A DNA stretch of 14,725 nt from CAYRUP01 sp964427485 (GTDB lineage Bacteria > Pseudomonadota > Gammaproteobacteria > DSM-16500), in contig CAYRUP010000041.1 in assembly GCA_964427485.1 (NCBI GenBank), forward strand, positions 1 to 14,725, written 5' to 3'. How positions within the stretch are numbered: position 1 is the stretch's first letter; each line of letters begins with the position of its first letter. Of the stretch, positions 7,350-14,052 are shown piece after piece. A program made the translations under genes and the position numbers. The notes under the pieces are model-generated. The model did no database searches and was not told the origin of the DNA. It saw only the letters and a program-made list of their open reading frames with translations.

Positions 7350-7793
7350 ATGCTGATACTTTACGGATTATTCACTTTAATGTTGCTGGGCGCATTAGGT
7401 TTATTAGCAATACCTTACGCAAAAACAGCAACAATTTTTTCTCGCGGCTTTTTCCTCACTTCGATATTAACCCTGGTTTTTTCGCTAAGCTTATATCAGT
7501 TCACGGGAAATCATGCTGCATTAAAAGAATGGTTGGCCCATGGGAAACAACATTATTTGTTGCAAGATCAAATGAATCAGCTAGGCGGTTTTGATGGAAT
7601 CATTGCACAAATAAAAAAGAAATTGGCTCTGAACCCGGATGATGCAAAAGGCTGGTTTATTTTAGGTAGATTGTATCTTGCTAATGAAAATTATGATGAC
7701 GCAATTGCAGCACTGAGTAAAGCGGAGAAACTGCAACCGGATAATCCAGAGATTAAACATTTTTATGATTTGGCGGTGGAGAAAAAACCCTAA
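7350..7793 (+). CDS. ccmI: Short CcmI-like TPR protein, cytochrome c biogenesis
   Basis: A 147-residue protein with two predicted N-terminal helices (about 2-22 and 33-51), a short linker, and a C-terminal TPR. The clear TPR unit is about 99-132 (GWFILGRLYL then YDDAIAALSKAEKLQPDNPE), with a partial helix pair before it. CcmI holds the C-terminus of apocytochrome c for the CcmF/CcmH ligase. Typical CcmI proteins are more than twice this length with several TPRs, so this is a minimal form, or a related TPR protein doing the same job. It ends in a normal stop with no sign of a frameshift in the following bases. It is the last gene of the run, and a palindromic half-repeat follows 7 nt later. 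Confidence 0.8.
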   Translation: MLILYGLFTLMLLGALGLLAIPYAKTATIFSRGFFLTSILTLVFSLSLYQFTGNHAALKEWLAHGKQHYLLQDQMNQLGGFDGIIAQIKKKLALNPDDAKGWFILGRLYLANENYDDAIAALSKAEKLQPDNPEIKHFYDLAVEKKP

Positions 7794-7799
7794 TGCCTA

Positions 7800-7847
7800 T
7801 TTAGCTCCCTTCTCCCAGCTGGCTGGGAGAAGGGTCGGGGATGAGGG
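7800..7847. repeat. Half copy of the cloverleaf palindromic repeat
   Basis: It contains a perfect 12-bp stem (7807-7818 with 7823-7834, 4-nt loop CTGG) followed by GGGTCGGGGATGAGGG. All 48 bases are identical to 13824-13871, the right half of the full copy after typA; the left half is missing here. It lies between the convergent genes ccmI (+) and the MFS transporter (-). The hairpin could slow transcription from either side, but neither strand has a U-tract after it, so it is not a classical intrinsic terminator. Confidence 0.85.
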
Positions 7848-7869
7848 CCCAAAGAGAATGACCAAACAG

Positions 7870-9213
7870 TTAAACCTGCGGATAATGATAAGCTTGACCG
7901 GCATCTGACTGCGGTGGAATCGTTCTCAAAACAGGCTCTTCCACGTGAATTTCACAACGAGTCTCACGAATACAAAGCGTTAATAGAATACCGAAAAAGA
8001 TACCGATCGGTAGCAAACTCAGTGCTAAGGTATACGCATGTTCTGAGTAAATACGCGCACCGTCCACCATGGCATCCGTCCAGTTAAGATCCAGAATCCT
8101 GCCAATCGCGGGAGGAAAAATAATTCCACCGATCATCACCAACATATTGACTAAACCAATGGCTGTGCCGGAAATTTTAATCGGTGTAACTTCACGAGCA
8201 ATCGCAAAAACAAGGATTTGTACGCTTGACAAGAAACCAAATAAAAACAGGAGAACATAAATGAGAGATAACGATAAATTAGGCACATAGAGCAACACAC
8301 AGAATGCAATAATGGCTCCTATTGAACCCATAATAATGGGCAGCCGTCTTCGCGCGATAAAATCAGAGAATAAACCCCACAAAGGTGCGCCGATCGCACA
8401 ACCAATGAAGACCATCGAGTTTGCATTAGCCGCATAAGCTCTTGAAATACCATGTGCTTGCGCTAAATAGGCTGGACCCCACAGTTCTGCATAAGCGGAT
8501 AAAAATAAATAAAGTAAACAGCCAACTATTCCACATAACCAAATTTGCGCATTTCCCAGTGCAAGCCTTAAACCAGAGAGCACACTGCTTAAATCAGACA
8601 CATGATGGTGATAACTTTCTTGATAAGGATTGACATCACGGACGATAGCCCAAATGATGAGAGCCAATATTGCACCGCCCACTGCCGCGCAAATCATTGC
8701 TGTTTGCCATCCTGCCGAATCCACGAGGGAACGTAATACGATATCGCCAAACGCAGCGCCCAACATTCCTAAACAGAAAATAATACCGGAAATTAACGCG
8801 AAATAACGGGGCGGCAACCATATAGTGGCAAGCTTCGCTGCGCCCACAAAAGCAAATGCCGAACCCAACCCAATTAAAAAACGACCTAGCATTGCCACAA
8901 TAATGTAATCACTACATGCAAAAAGATAAGCGCCTATGGCACACAATAGGCAAGCAAATGTCAGCAATCGTCTGGGACCAAAATGGTCCATCAATAAACC
9001 GACGAGAATTTGCATTGCGACATAGGAATAATAGTAATACGACCCAGACAAATAACCAAACTGTGCGCCCGTTAAATGATAAAAACGCATCAAATTTTCA
9101 GCCATCACACTCGGTGACATACGCAACAGATATTCATAGCTATAAAATAAAGCGCCTAATGCGCAGACAAACCAAGGAAATATATAGATCTTCATCGAAA
9201 GCTTATTGGTCAC
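7870..9213 (-). CDS. Major facilitator superfamily transporter (possibly Pht-like)
   Basis: A 447-residue inner-membrane carrier with twelve predicted helices. MFS motif A appears between helices 2 and 3 as GLLMDHFGPRR (73-83) and again, relaxed, in the second half as GLFSDFIARRR. The N-terminal pattern of aromatic residues, then YEYLLRMSPSVM and a helix rich in tyrosine, resembles the Pht transporters of Legionella and Coxiella, which take up amino acids or nucleosides; the substrate here cannot be read from sequence. I chose the GTG at 9213: a perfect AAGGAGGT lies 4 nt upstream and the gene then begins 32 nt after the malic enzyme stop. An upstream ATG at 9264 would overlap that gene and lacks such a site. 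Probably cotranscribed with the malic enzyme. Confidence 0.88.
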   Translation of the reverse strand: MTNKLSMKIYIFPWFVCALGALFYSYEYLLRMSPSVMAENLMRFYHLTGAQFGYLSGSYYYYSYVAMQILVGLLMDHFGPRRLLTFACLLCAIGAYLFACSDYIIVAMLGRFLIGLGSAFAFVGAAKLATIWLPPRYFALISGIIFCLGMLGAAFGDIVLRSLVDSAGWQTAMICAAVGGAILALIIWAIVRDVNPYQESYHHHVSDLSSVLSGLRLALGNAQIWLCGIVGCLLYLFLSAYAELWGPAYLAQAHGISRAYAANANSMVFIGCAIGAPLWGLFSDFIARRRLPIIMGSIGAIIAFCVLLYVPNLSLSLIYVLLFLFGFLSSVQILVFAIAREVTPIKISGTAIGLVNMLVMIGGIIFPPAIGRILDLNWTDAMVDGARIYSEHAYTLALSLLPIGIFFGILLTLCIRETRCEIHVEEPVLRTIPPQSDAGQAYHYPQV

Positions 9214-9217
9214 CCTG

Positions 9218-9225
9218 ACCTCCTT
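9218..9225 (-). promoter_or_regulatory. Perfect Shine-Dalgarno sequence deciding the GTG start of the MFS gene
   Basis: On the - strand this reads AAGGAGGT, followed by CAGG and then GTG (9213-9211). It fully matches the anti-Shine-Dalgarno core and is much stronger than the other ribosome sites in the window. It lies 22 nt from the next ATG (AUGAAG), which is too far to serve it, so the GTG is the supported start. Confidence 0.8.
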
Positions 9226-9245
9226 CTTTATTAAAACAATCTCAT

Positions 9246-10487
9246 CTAGCCTGCTGTAGAGCAAGGCGTGAGAGAAACACCTGAACTAATAGCCGCGGTT
9301 GCGACTGCTCTAGATACTTTTTCTTTTAATCGTGGGTCAAGCAATTTAGGGAGAAGATAATCAGGACCAAACACCATTGGGCCTTTGTGCGAATAAGCCG
9401 TTAACACACTTTCAGGTACGGGTTCGCGTGCTAAATCTTTAATTGCATGCACTGCGGCCAATTGCATCGCTTCGTTAATACATGTCGCATGGACATTGAG
9501 TGCCCCGCGGAAAATGTATGGAAAACAAAGCGCATTATTTACCTGATTCGGATAATCGCTACGTCCTGTTGCCATAATCACATCATCACGAACTTTGAAT
9601 ACGACTTCTGGCATAATTTCTGGCGTCGGATTTGATAATGCAAATACAATCGGTTTTGACGCCATTGACTGTAGCATAGCAGGAGTCATCAAATCGGGTC
9701 CAGAGACTCCGATAAAAACATCTGCATTCGTTAAAGCTTCCGCCAACGTAGATTTATTTGTTTTATTCGCAAACTCTTTTTTATAGTTATTTAAATCTTT
9801 TCGATCAGCATGAATCACACCAGCACGATCGACCATTAAAATATGGTTTTTTTGCGCGCCCAATTTGACAAGTAATTGCATTGACGCAATACCTGCCGCA
9901 CCTGCACCTGCGCAAACAATCTTTACTTCGCTTAATTTTTTGTCCTGCAACTCAAGCGCATTGAGTAAACCCGCAGCAATTACAATAGCGGTTCCATGTT
10001 GATCATCATGAAAAACTGGGATGGATAATCTTTCTTTTAAAATACGTTCTATTTCAAAACATTCTGGGGCTTTAATATCTTCTAGATTGATTGCGCCAAA
10101 AGTAGGAGCGATATTCGTTACTGTCTCAATAAAATCATCTGGATCATCACAATCCACTTCGATATCAAATACATCAATATCAGCAAAACGTTTAAATAAA
10201 ACTGCTTTACCTTCCATGACTGGCTTGCTTGCTAATGCGCCCACATGTCCCAAACCCAGTACAGCCGTACCATTAGTAATCACGGCAACCAAATTACCCT
10301 TACTTGTGTAACGATAAGCTGCTCGGCTGTCTGCGGCAATTTCTTTGACTGGTTCTGCAACGCCCGGGGTATAGCAAAGTGATAGATCGTTTTGAGTTTC
10401 GGTCGGTTTCGTGGAGTGAATACTCATTTTACCGGGTGTGGGTAAAGAGTGATAATCTAATGCTGCTTTACGTAAATCATGGGTCAT
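9246..10487 (-). CDS. Malic enzyme, short form without phosphotransacetylase domain
   Basis: A 413-residue enzyme that oxidatively decarboxylates L-malate to pyruvate and CO2, producing NADH or NADPH. Motifs are complete: LCYTPGVAEP with the catalytic tyrosine Y39, NGTAVLGLG at 72-80, MEGKAVLFK with the catalytic lysine K94, metal ligands E136/D137 in NLEDI and D161/D162 in FHDDQHGTA, and the nucleotide-binding GAGAAG at 194-199. It matches the N-terminal half of E. coli MaeB (about 760 residues) but lacks its C-terminal Pta-like domain. Cofactor preference is not settled by what I can see. The start has AGAAGG about 10 nt upstream. It lies between rpmE and the MFS gene on the same strand, and could link C4 or amino-acid catabolism to pyruvate. 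Confidence 0.93.
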   Translation of the reverse strand: MTHDLRKAALDYHSLPTPGKMSIHSTKPTETQNDLSLCYTPGVAEPVKEIAADSRAAYRYTSKGNLVAVITNGTAVLGLGHVGALASKPVMEGKAVLFKRFADIDVFDIEVDCDDPDDFIETVTNIAPTFGAINLEDIKAPECFEIERILKERLSIPVFHDDQHGTAIVIAAGLLNALELQDKKLSEVKIVCAGAGAAGIASMQLLVKLGAQKNHILMVDRAGVIHADRKDLNNYKKEFANKTNKSTLAEALTNADVFIGVSGPDLMTPAMLQSMASKPIVFALSNPTPEIMPEVVFKVRDDVIMATGRSDYPNQVNNALCFPYIFRGALNVHATCINEAMQLAAVHAIKDLAREPVPESVLTAYSHKGPMVFGPDYLLPKLLDPRLKEKVSRAVATAAISSGVSLTPCSTAG

Positions 10488-10524
10488 GTATAGCCCTTCT
10501 CGTTATTTTTAATATCACGACACT

Positions 10525-10544
10525 GAGTCTAGAGTCTAGGGTCT
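10525..10544. repeat. Short tandem repeat, GAGTCTA units
   Basis: Two perfect GAGTCTA units followed by GGGTCT, in the 100-nt gap between rpmE and the malic enzyme. It sits directly beside the hairpin at 10550-10574. No function is apparent. Confidence 0.5.
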
Positions 10545-10549
10545 GTTGA

Positions 10550-10574
10550 ATACCCCGTCATAGTCACGGGGTAT
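10550..10574 (-). other. Perfect 9-bp hairpin between rpmE and the malic enzyme
   Basis: ATACCCCGT (10550-10558) pairs perfectly with ACGGGGTAT (10566-10574) around a 7-nt loop. Relative to the - strand genes it lies 14 nt after the rpmE stop. There is no U-tract, so it is not a standard intrinsic terminator. It may act as a leaky terminator or an mRNA 3'-end stabiliser that uncouples highly expressed L31 from the malic enzyme. Confidence 0.4.
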
Positions 10575-10587
10575 GGAAGAAAGCAGA

Positions 10588-10833
10588 TTACTTATCTTGC
10601 TGATCTGCTGGCTTAGTGGAGCCTTTGGCGCTTCTGCGGCCATATTTCTGCTGGAAGCGATCTACACGACCTGCGGTATCTACGATTTTTTGTTTACCTG
10701 TATAGAAAGGATGGCATTTGGAACAAACTTCTAAAAGTAAATCTCTACCTAACGTCGAACGTGTGGTAAACGCGCAGCCGCAACTGCAAGTTACTTTAAT
10801 TTCTTTGTATTCTGGATGGATATCCTGCTTCAT
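10588..10833 (-). CDS. rpmE: 50S ribosomal protein L31 (zinc-binding C+ type)
   Basis: An 81-residue protein of the large subunit, which contributes to the bridge to the small subunit. It is the C+ form: C16, C18, C37 and C40 lie at the same residue numbers as the zinc ligands of E. coli L31. MKQDIHPEYKEI and CHPFYTGKQK are family hallmarks. It carries a roughly ten-residue lysine- and glutamine-rich C-terminal extension beyond the usual 70. The start has AAGAGG 6 nt upstream. A candidate promoter lies at 10878-10906, about 45 nt upstream. Zinc-free paralogues replace C+ L31 under zinc limitation in some bacteria, but none is seen here. Confidence 0.97.
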   Translation of the reverse strand: MKQDIHPEYKEIKVTCSCGCAFTTRSTLGRDLLLEVCSKCHPFYTGKQKIVDTAGRVDRFQQKYGRRSAKGSTKPADQQDK

Positions 10834-10877
10834 AAAAACCTCTTAAACAAACAATCCTGAGCAAAATTAAGCTGGCC

Positions 10878-10906
10878 ATAATAGCTGAGACTTGGGAATG
10901 AAGCAA
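10878..10906 (-). promoter_or_regulatory. Candidate sigma-70 promoter of rpmE
   Basis: Read on the - strand, TTGCTT (10906-10901) and TATTAT (10883-10878) are separated by exactly 17 nt, matching four and five of six consensus bases. Transcription would start near 10870, giving a leader of about 37 nt to the rpmE ATG. The cloverleaf repeat at 10938 lies just upstream and separates it from exoA. Predicted by eye only. Confidence 0.5.
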
Positions 10907-10937
10907 GTCAAAGGTTTGGGTGTCTTTTGGTTTTAAA

Positions 10938-11039
10938 CACCCTCATCCCCAGCCCTTCTCCCAACTGCGTTGAGAGAAGGGAGCTTTAATTATTAACTCC
11001 CTTCTCTCGTTTACGGGAGAAGGGCAGAGGATGAGGGTG
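10938..11039. repeat. Full copy of the cloverleaf palindromic repeat, overlapping the exoA 3' end
   Basis: A 102-bp element. Its outer arms CACCCTCATCC... and ...GGATGAGGGTG pair over about 20 bp with three mismatches. Inside are two hairpins: 13-bp arms with one mismatch and a TGC loop, then 11-bp arms with one mismatch and a TTTA loop. The structure is the same as at 13775-13874. It covers the last nine codons and the stop of exoA and fills the exoA-rpmE gap. The pairing mismatches show it is an older or independently diverged copy. Confidence 0.85.
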
Positions 11040-11832
11040 TAGAAGGAAGCTCAAACTTCGCAACCACAGGCGCATGATCCGATGGTCGCTCCCAGCTTCG
11101 CGGCATTTTATCAATACTGCATTGTCGACATTGTTTAGCCAGCGCCGTACTCGCGAGAATATGATCGATGCGTAACCCGATGTTGCGTTTAAACGCATTC
11201 AAACGATAATCCCACCAGCTGTATACTTTTTCCTGCTGTTCATGCAATCGAAAACAATCCGTAAAACCTAGTTTTAATAAAGATTGAAACTCCATCCGTT
11301 CCGGCTCACTAAATAAAACCTGTCCTTCCAAGGAGTTGGGATCATGCACATCATTATTTTCTGGCGCAATATTAAAATCACCCAGGATAATGACATTAGA
11401 ATGTTGCTTTAATTCAGTTTGCAAATAGGCATTAAAGTGAGTCAGCCATTTCAATTTGTATTGATATTTTTCGGAATGAATACTCTCGCCATTGGGCACA
11501 TATAAATTTAAAATACGCACCCCATCAATTGTAACCGCCAATACACGGCGCTGCGGGTCTTCTAGGATGGGAATATCTGTTACAATATCATTTGGAACAT
11601 GGCGCCCCATGCCTTTGCATAAAATGGCGACGCCATTATAGGTTTTCTGGCCATTGATAATAGCGTCATAACCCGCTTTGCGAATTTCCTCAAGAGGAAA
11701 TGCTTCCGTTGGCATTTTAAGTTCTTGCAAAGCAAGAACATCAGGCTCTTCACTCGCCAGCCATTGCAAGACATGTGGTAAGCGCACTCGCAATGAATTG
11801 ATGTTCCAGGTAGCAATTTTGAATGATTTCAT
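11011..11832 (-). CDS. xth: Exodeoxyribonuclease III / AP endonuclease family protein
   Basis: A 273-residue Mg2+-dependent enzyme of base-excision repair that cuts 5' of abasic sites and has 3'-5' exonuclease and 3'-phosphatase activities. The catalytic set is complete: N10 (ATWNINS), E37 (LQELK), Y111 (NLYVPNG), D152 and N154 (GDFNIAP), D223 (RIDHILAS), and the terminal SDH triad with D252/H253 (RPSDHAP). Conserved sequence ends at about residue 263; residues 265-273 and the TAA stop come from a palindromic repeat inserted or expanded at the 3' end. The start has AGGT 6-7 nt upstream. It is divergent from typA. It belongs to the ExoA/XthA group; the symbol could equally be exoA. Confidence 0.93.
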   Translation of the reverse strand: MKSFKIATWNINSLRVRLPHVLQWLASEEPDVLALQELKMPTEAFPLEEIRKAGYDAIINGQKTYNGVAILCKGMGRHVPNDIVTDIPILEDPQRRVLAVTIDGVRILNLYVPNGESIHSEKYQYKLKWLTHFNAYLQTELKQHSNVIILGDFNIAPENNDVHDPNSLEGQVLFSEPERMEFQSLLKLGFTDCFRLHEQQEKVYSWWDYRLNAFKRNIGLRIDHILASTALAKQCRQCSIDKMPRSWERPSDHAPVVAKFELPSTPSSSALLP

Positions 11833-11948
11833 GATGGACCTATGTTAATGGTTAGCCGATTCTGGCGCATTTTAGTTTAGATTGTAGCAGCAATACCATT
11901 ATTCAGGTAAGATACAGAACTTTTTTTGATAAATTCTCAGGTAACAAC

Positions 11949-13760
11949 ATGTCAGAACAATTAAGAAATATTGCGATCATCGCTCACGTCGACCATGGTA
12001 AAACGACTTTGGTCGATAAACTATTACAACAAACATCGAGTCTTTCCAAAAAGACGACGAATACTGAGCGGGTGATGGATAGCAACGATCTGGAACGCGA
12101 ACGCGGCATTACGATTCTTGCTAAAAACACGGCTTTAAAATGGCGTGATTATCGCATTAACATTGTAGATACCCCAGGACATGCTGATTTCGGCGGCGAA
12201 GTGGAACGCATTCTATCTATGGTGGATTCAGTACTTTTACTGGTAGATGCCGTCGATGGACCCATGCCGCAAACTCGTTTCGTAACACAAAAAGCATTTG
12301 CACAAGGCTTGAACCCCATTGTTGTGATCAATAAAATTGATCGACCTGGCGCACGTCCCGATTGGGTGGTTGATCAAGTATTTGATTTATTTGATCGTTT
12401 AGGCGCAACCGACAAACAACTTGATTTTCCGATTGTCTATTCTTCGGCATTATTAGGTTATGCCACACTTGATTTGGCAAAATCGAGTGAAGATATGAAT
12501 CCCTTATTTGAAACCATTGTCAAAGCAGTCCCAGCACCGGATGTGGATCCAAACGGACCTTTCCAAATGCAAATCAGTACGTTGGATTATTCCAGTTATG
12601 TAGGAATGATTGGTATTGGCCGAATCAAACGTGGCCAAGCTAAGACAAATATGCCGGTTATCGTGATTGATCGTGAAGGAAAAACACGTCAAGGCCGTAT
12701 TCTGCAAGTATTGGAATATTTAGGGCTAGAACGCAGTGAAGTCGCTACGGCGAATGCGGGTGATATTGTTGCCATCACGGGTATTGATGCACTGAAAATT
12801 TCTGACACACTGTGTGATCCCGCTGCGGTTGAAGCATTACCACCACTTAATGTGGATGAACCAACCGTTAGCATGACATTCCAAGTTAATACTTCGCCAT
12901 TTGCGGGACGCGAAGGAAAGTACGTTACTAGCCGTAAAATTCGGGAGCGTCTTGATCAGGAATTATTACATAATGTGGCATTGCGGGTCGAAGATACTGC
13001 AGATCCCGATAAATTTAAAGTGTCGGGCCGCGGTGAATTGCATCTTTCTATTTTGATTGAGAATATGCGTCGTGAAGGTTACGAGCTTGCTGTTTCACGT
13101 CCTGAAGTCATTACTAAAATGGTTGATGGTGAATTGCAAGAGCCCTATGAAACCATGACGGTTGATATTGAGACCACGCACCAGGGTGCCATCATGGAAA
13201 TCCTCGGTAGTCGTCGCGGTGAATTAAAAAATATGGTTTCTGACGATAAAGGTCGTATACGTTTGGATTATGTCATTCCTGCGCGCGCGCTCATTGGTTT
13301 CCATACGGAATTTTTAACCATGACTTCCGGTACTGGCTTGCTGCATCACGTATTTAGTCATTATGGACCTCAGGTAAAAGGTGACTTTGCCCAACGTAAG
13401 AATGGTGTGTTAATTGCCAATCAAACCGGTGTTGCACTGGCTTATGCATTATGGAATTTGCAAGAACGTGGTCGCATGATTATTGCTCCGCAAACTGAAA
13501 CTTATGAAGGTATGATTGTGGGTATTCATACCCGTGATAATGATTTGGTAGTGAATGTTTGCAAGGCAAAACAATTAACCAATATTCGCGCTTCGGGTTC
13601 TGACGAAAATATTCTTTTGACCCCACATATTCAAATGTCGCTGGAACAAGCGCTTGAGTTTATTGACGATGACGAATTGGTAGAAGTCACTCCTGAATCG
13701 ATTCGGGTTAGGAAAAAGTTTTTGAAGGAACATGAGCGTAAGAGATCGTCAAAAGCATAA
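11949..13760 (+). CDS. typA: Ribosome-associated translational GTPase BipA/TypA
   Basis: A 603-residue translation-factor GTPase that binds the ribosome where EF-G does and supports 50S assembly and growth under cold or other stress. G motifs in order: G1 AHVDHGKT (12-19), G2 within RERGITI (50-56), G3 DTPGH (74-78), G4 NKID (128-131), G5 SSA (165-167). They are followed by the beta-barrel domain, the EF-G-like domains III and V, and the BipA-specific C-terminal domain. The length is standard for the family. The start has CAGGT 7 nt upstream. It is transcribed away from exoA from a 116-nt shared intergenic region where I could not settle a promoter. A palindromic repeat with a T-tract supplies its terminator. 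Confidence 0.97.
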   Translation: MSEQLRNIAIIAHVDHGKTTLVDKLLQQTSSLSKKTTNTERVMDSNDLERERGITILAKNTALKWRDYRINIVDTPGHADFGGEVERILSMVDSVLLLVDAVDGPMPQTRFVTQKAFAQGLNPIVVINKIDRPGARPDWVVDQVFDLFDRLGATDKQLDFPIVYSSALLGYATLDLAKSSEDMNPLFETIVKAVPAPDVDPNGPFQMQISTLDYSSYVGMIGIGRIKRGQAKTNMPVIVIDREGKTRQGRILQVLEYLGLERSEVATANAGDIVAITGIDALKISDTLCDPAAVEALPPLNVDEPTVSMTFQVNTSPFAGREGKYVTSRKIRERLDQELLHNVALRVEDTADPDKFKVSGRGELHLSILIENMRREGYELAVSRPEVITKMVDGELQEPYETMTVDIETTHQGAIMEILGSRRGELKNMVSDDKGRIRLDYVIPARALIGFHTEFLTMTSGTGLLHHVFSHYGPQVKGDFAQRKNGVLIANQTGVALAYALWNLQERGRMIIAPQTETYEGMIVGIHTRDNDLVVNVCKAKQLTNIRASGSDENILLTPHIQMSLEQALEFIDDDELVEVTPESIRVRKKFLKEHERKRSSKA

Positions 13761-13774
13761 TATTTTTTTGTGAG

Positions 13775-13874
13775 CACCCTCATCCCCAACCCTTCTCCCG
13801 TTACCGGGAGAAGGGAGATTTTTTTTAGCTCCCTTCTCCCAGCTGGCTGGGAGAAGGGTCGGGGATGAGGGTGT
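13775..13874. repeat. Full copy of the cloverleaf palindromic repeat after typA
   Basis: A 100-bp element. The outer arms 13775-13792 and 13857-13874 pair over 18 bp with a single mismatch. Inside are a perfect 11-bp hairpin (13790-13800 with 13805-13815, loop TTAC) and a perfect 12-bp hairpin (13831-13842 with 13847-13858, loop CTGG), separated by a T-run. The outermost arm bases and the inner stems overlap slightly, so long-range and local pairing compete. 13824-13871 is identical to the half copy at 7800-7847. Confidence 0.88.
13790..13826 (+). terminator. Intrinsic terminator of typA, formed by the repeat
   Basis: A perfect 11-bp GC-rich stem (13790-13800 with 13805-13815, 4-nt loop) is followed after AGA by eight consecutive T (13819-13826). 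It lies 30 nt after the typA stop and is the left half of the palindromic repeat. Confidence 0.75.
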
Positions 13875-13938
13875 GGAAAATCAACAAAATGCCACACTTG
13901 CTCCAAGAAGAGGATTTGGCGATACCGACATAATCTCT

Positions 13939-13959
13939 TGATTTTTAATCTAAAAATCA
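13939..13959. other. Perfect AT-rich 8-bp hairpin
   Basis: TGATTTTT (13939-13946) and AAAAATCA (13952-13959) pair around AATCT in the 178-nt gap before the exported protein gene. It could be a weak binding site or chance in AT-rich DNA. I could not place a convincing promoter in the rest of this gap; a CATAAT near 14021-14026 has no good -35 partner. Confidence 0.3.
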
Positions 13960-14052
13960 GTGTTAAGCCCCCCTTAAGTTTCAATTAATAAAGCATTAAG
14001 ACTGCCTCTGTATGATTGATCTCATAATCACTCAAACGAGGGGTAATGAGAA

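Noticed and set aside
9211..9264. Longer MFS protein starting at the ATG at 9264
   Set aside because: It would overlap the malic enzyme and add 17 polar residues. The GTG at 9213 has a perfect ribosome site and matches the usual N-terminus of such carriers.
10986..11198. 70-codon open frame on the - strand ending in the repeat
   Set aside because: It lies out of frame inside exoA, and its C-terminus is only repeat sequence.
11881..11910. TACAAT on the - strand (11881-11886) as an exoA promoter
   Set aside because: The -10 is fair but the best -35, TTACCT at 18 nt spacing, matches only three of six bases; too weak to list.
13775..13874. CRISPR-like array suggested by repeated CCCTTCTCCC units
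   Set aside because: Units are inverted, not direct, with no regular spacers; this is a palindromic repeat, and no cas gene is present.
13631..13984. 117-codon open frame on the - strand across the typA end and the repeat
   Set aside because: It is composed of the typA 3' end read backwards plus the palindromic repeat, and its translation has no recognisable domain.
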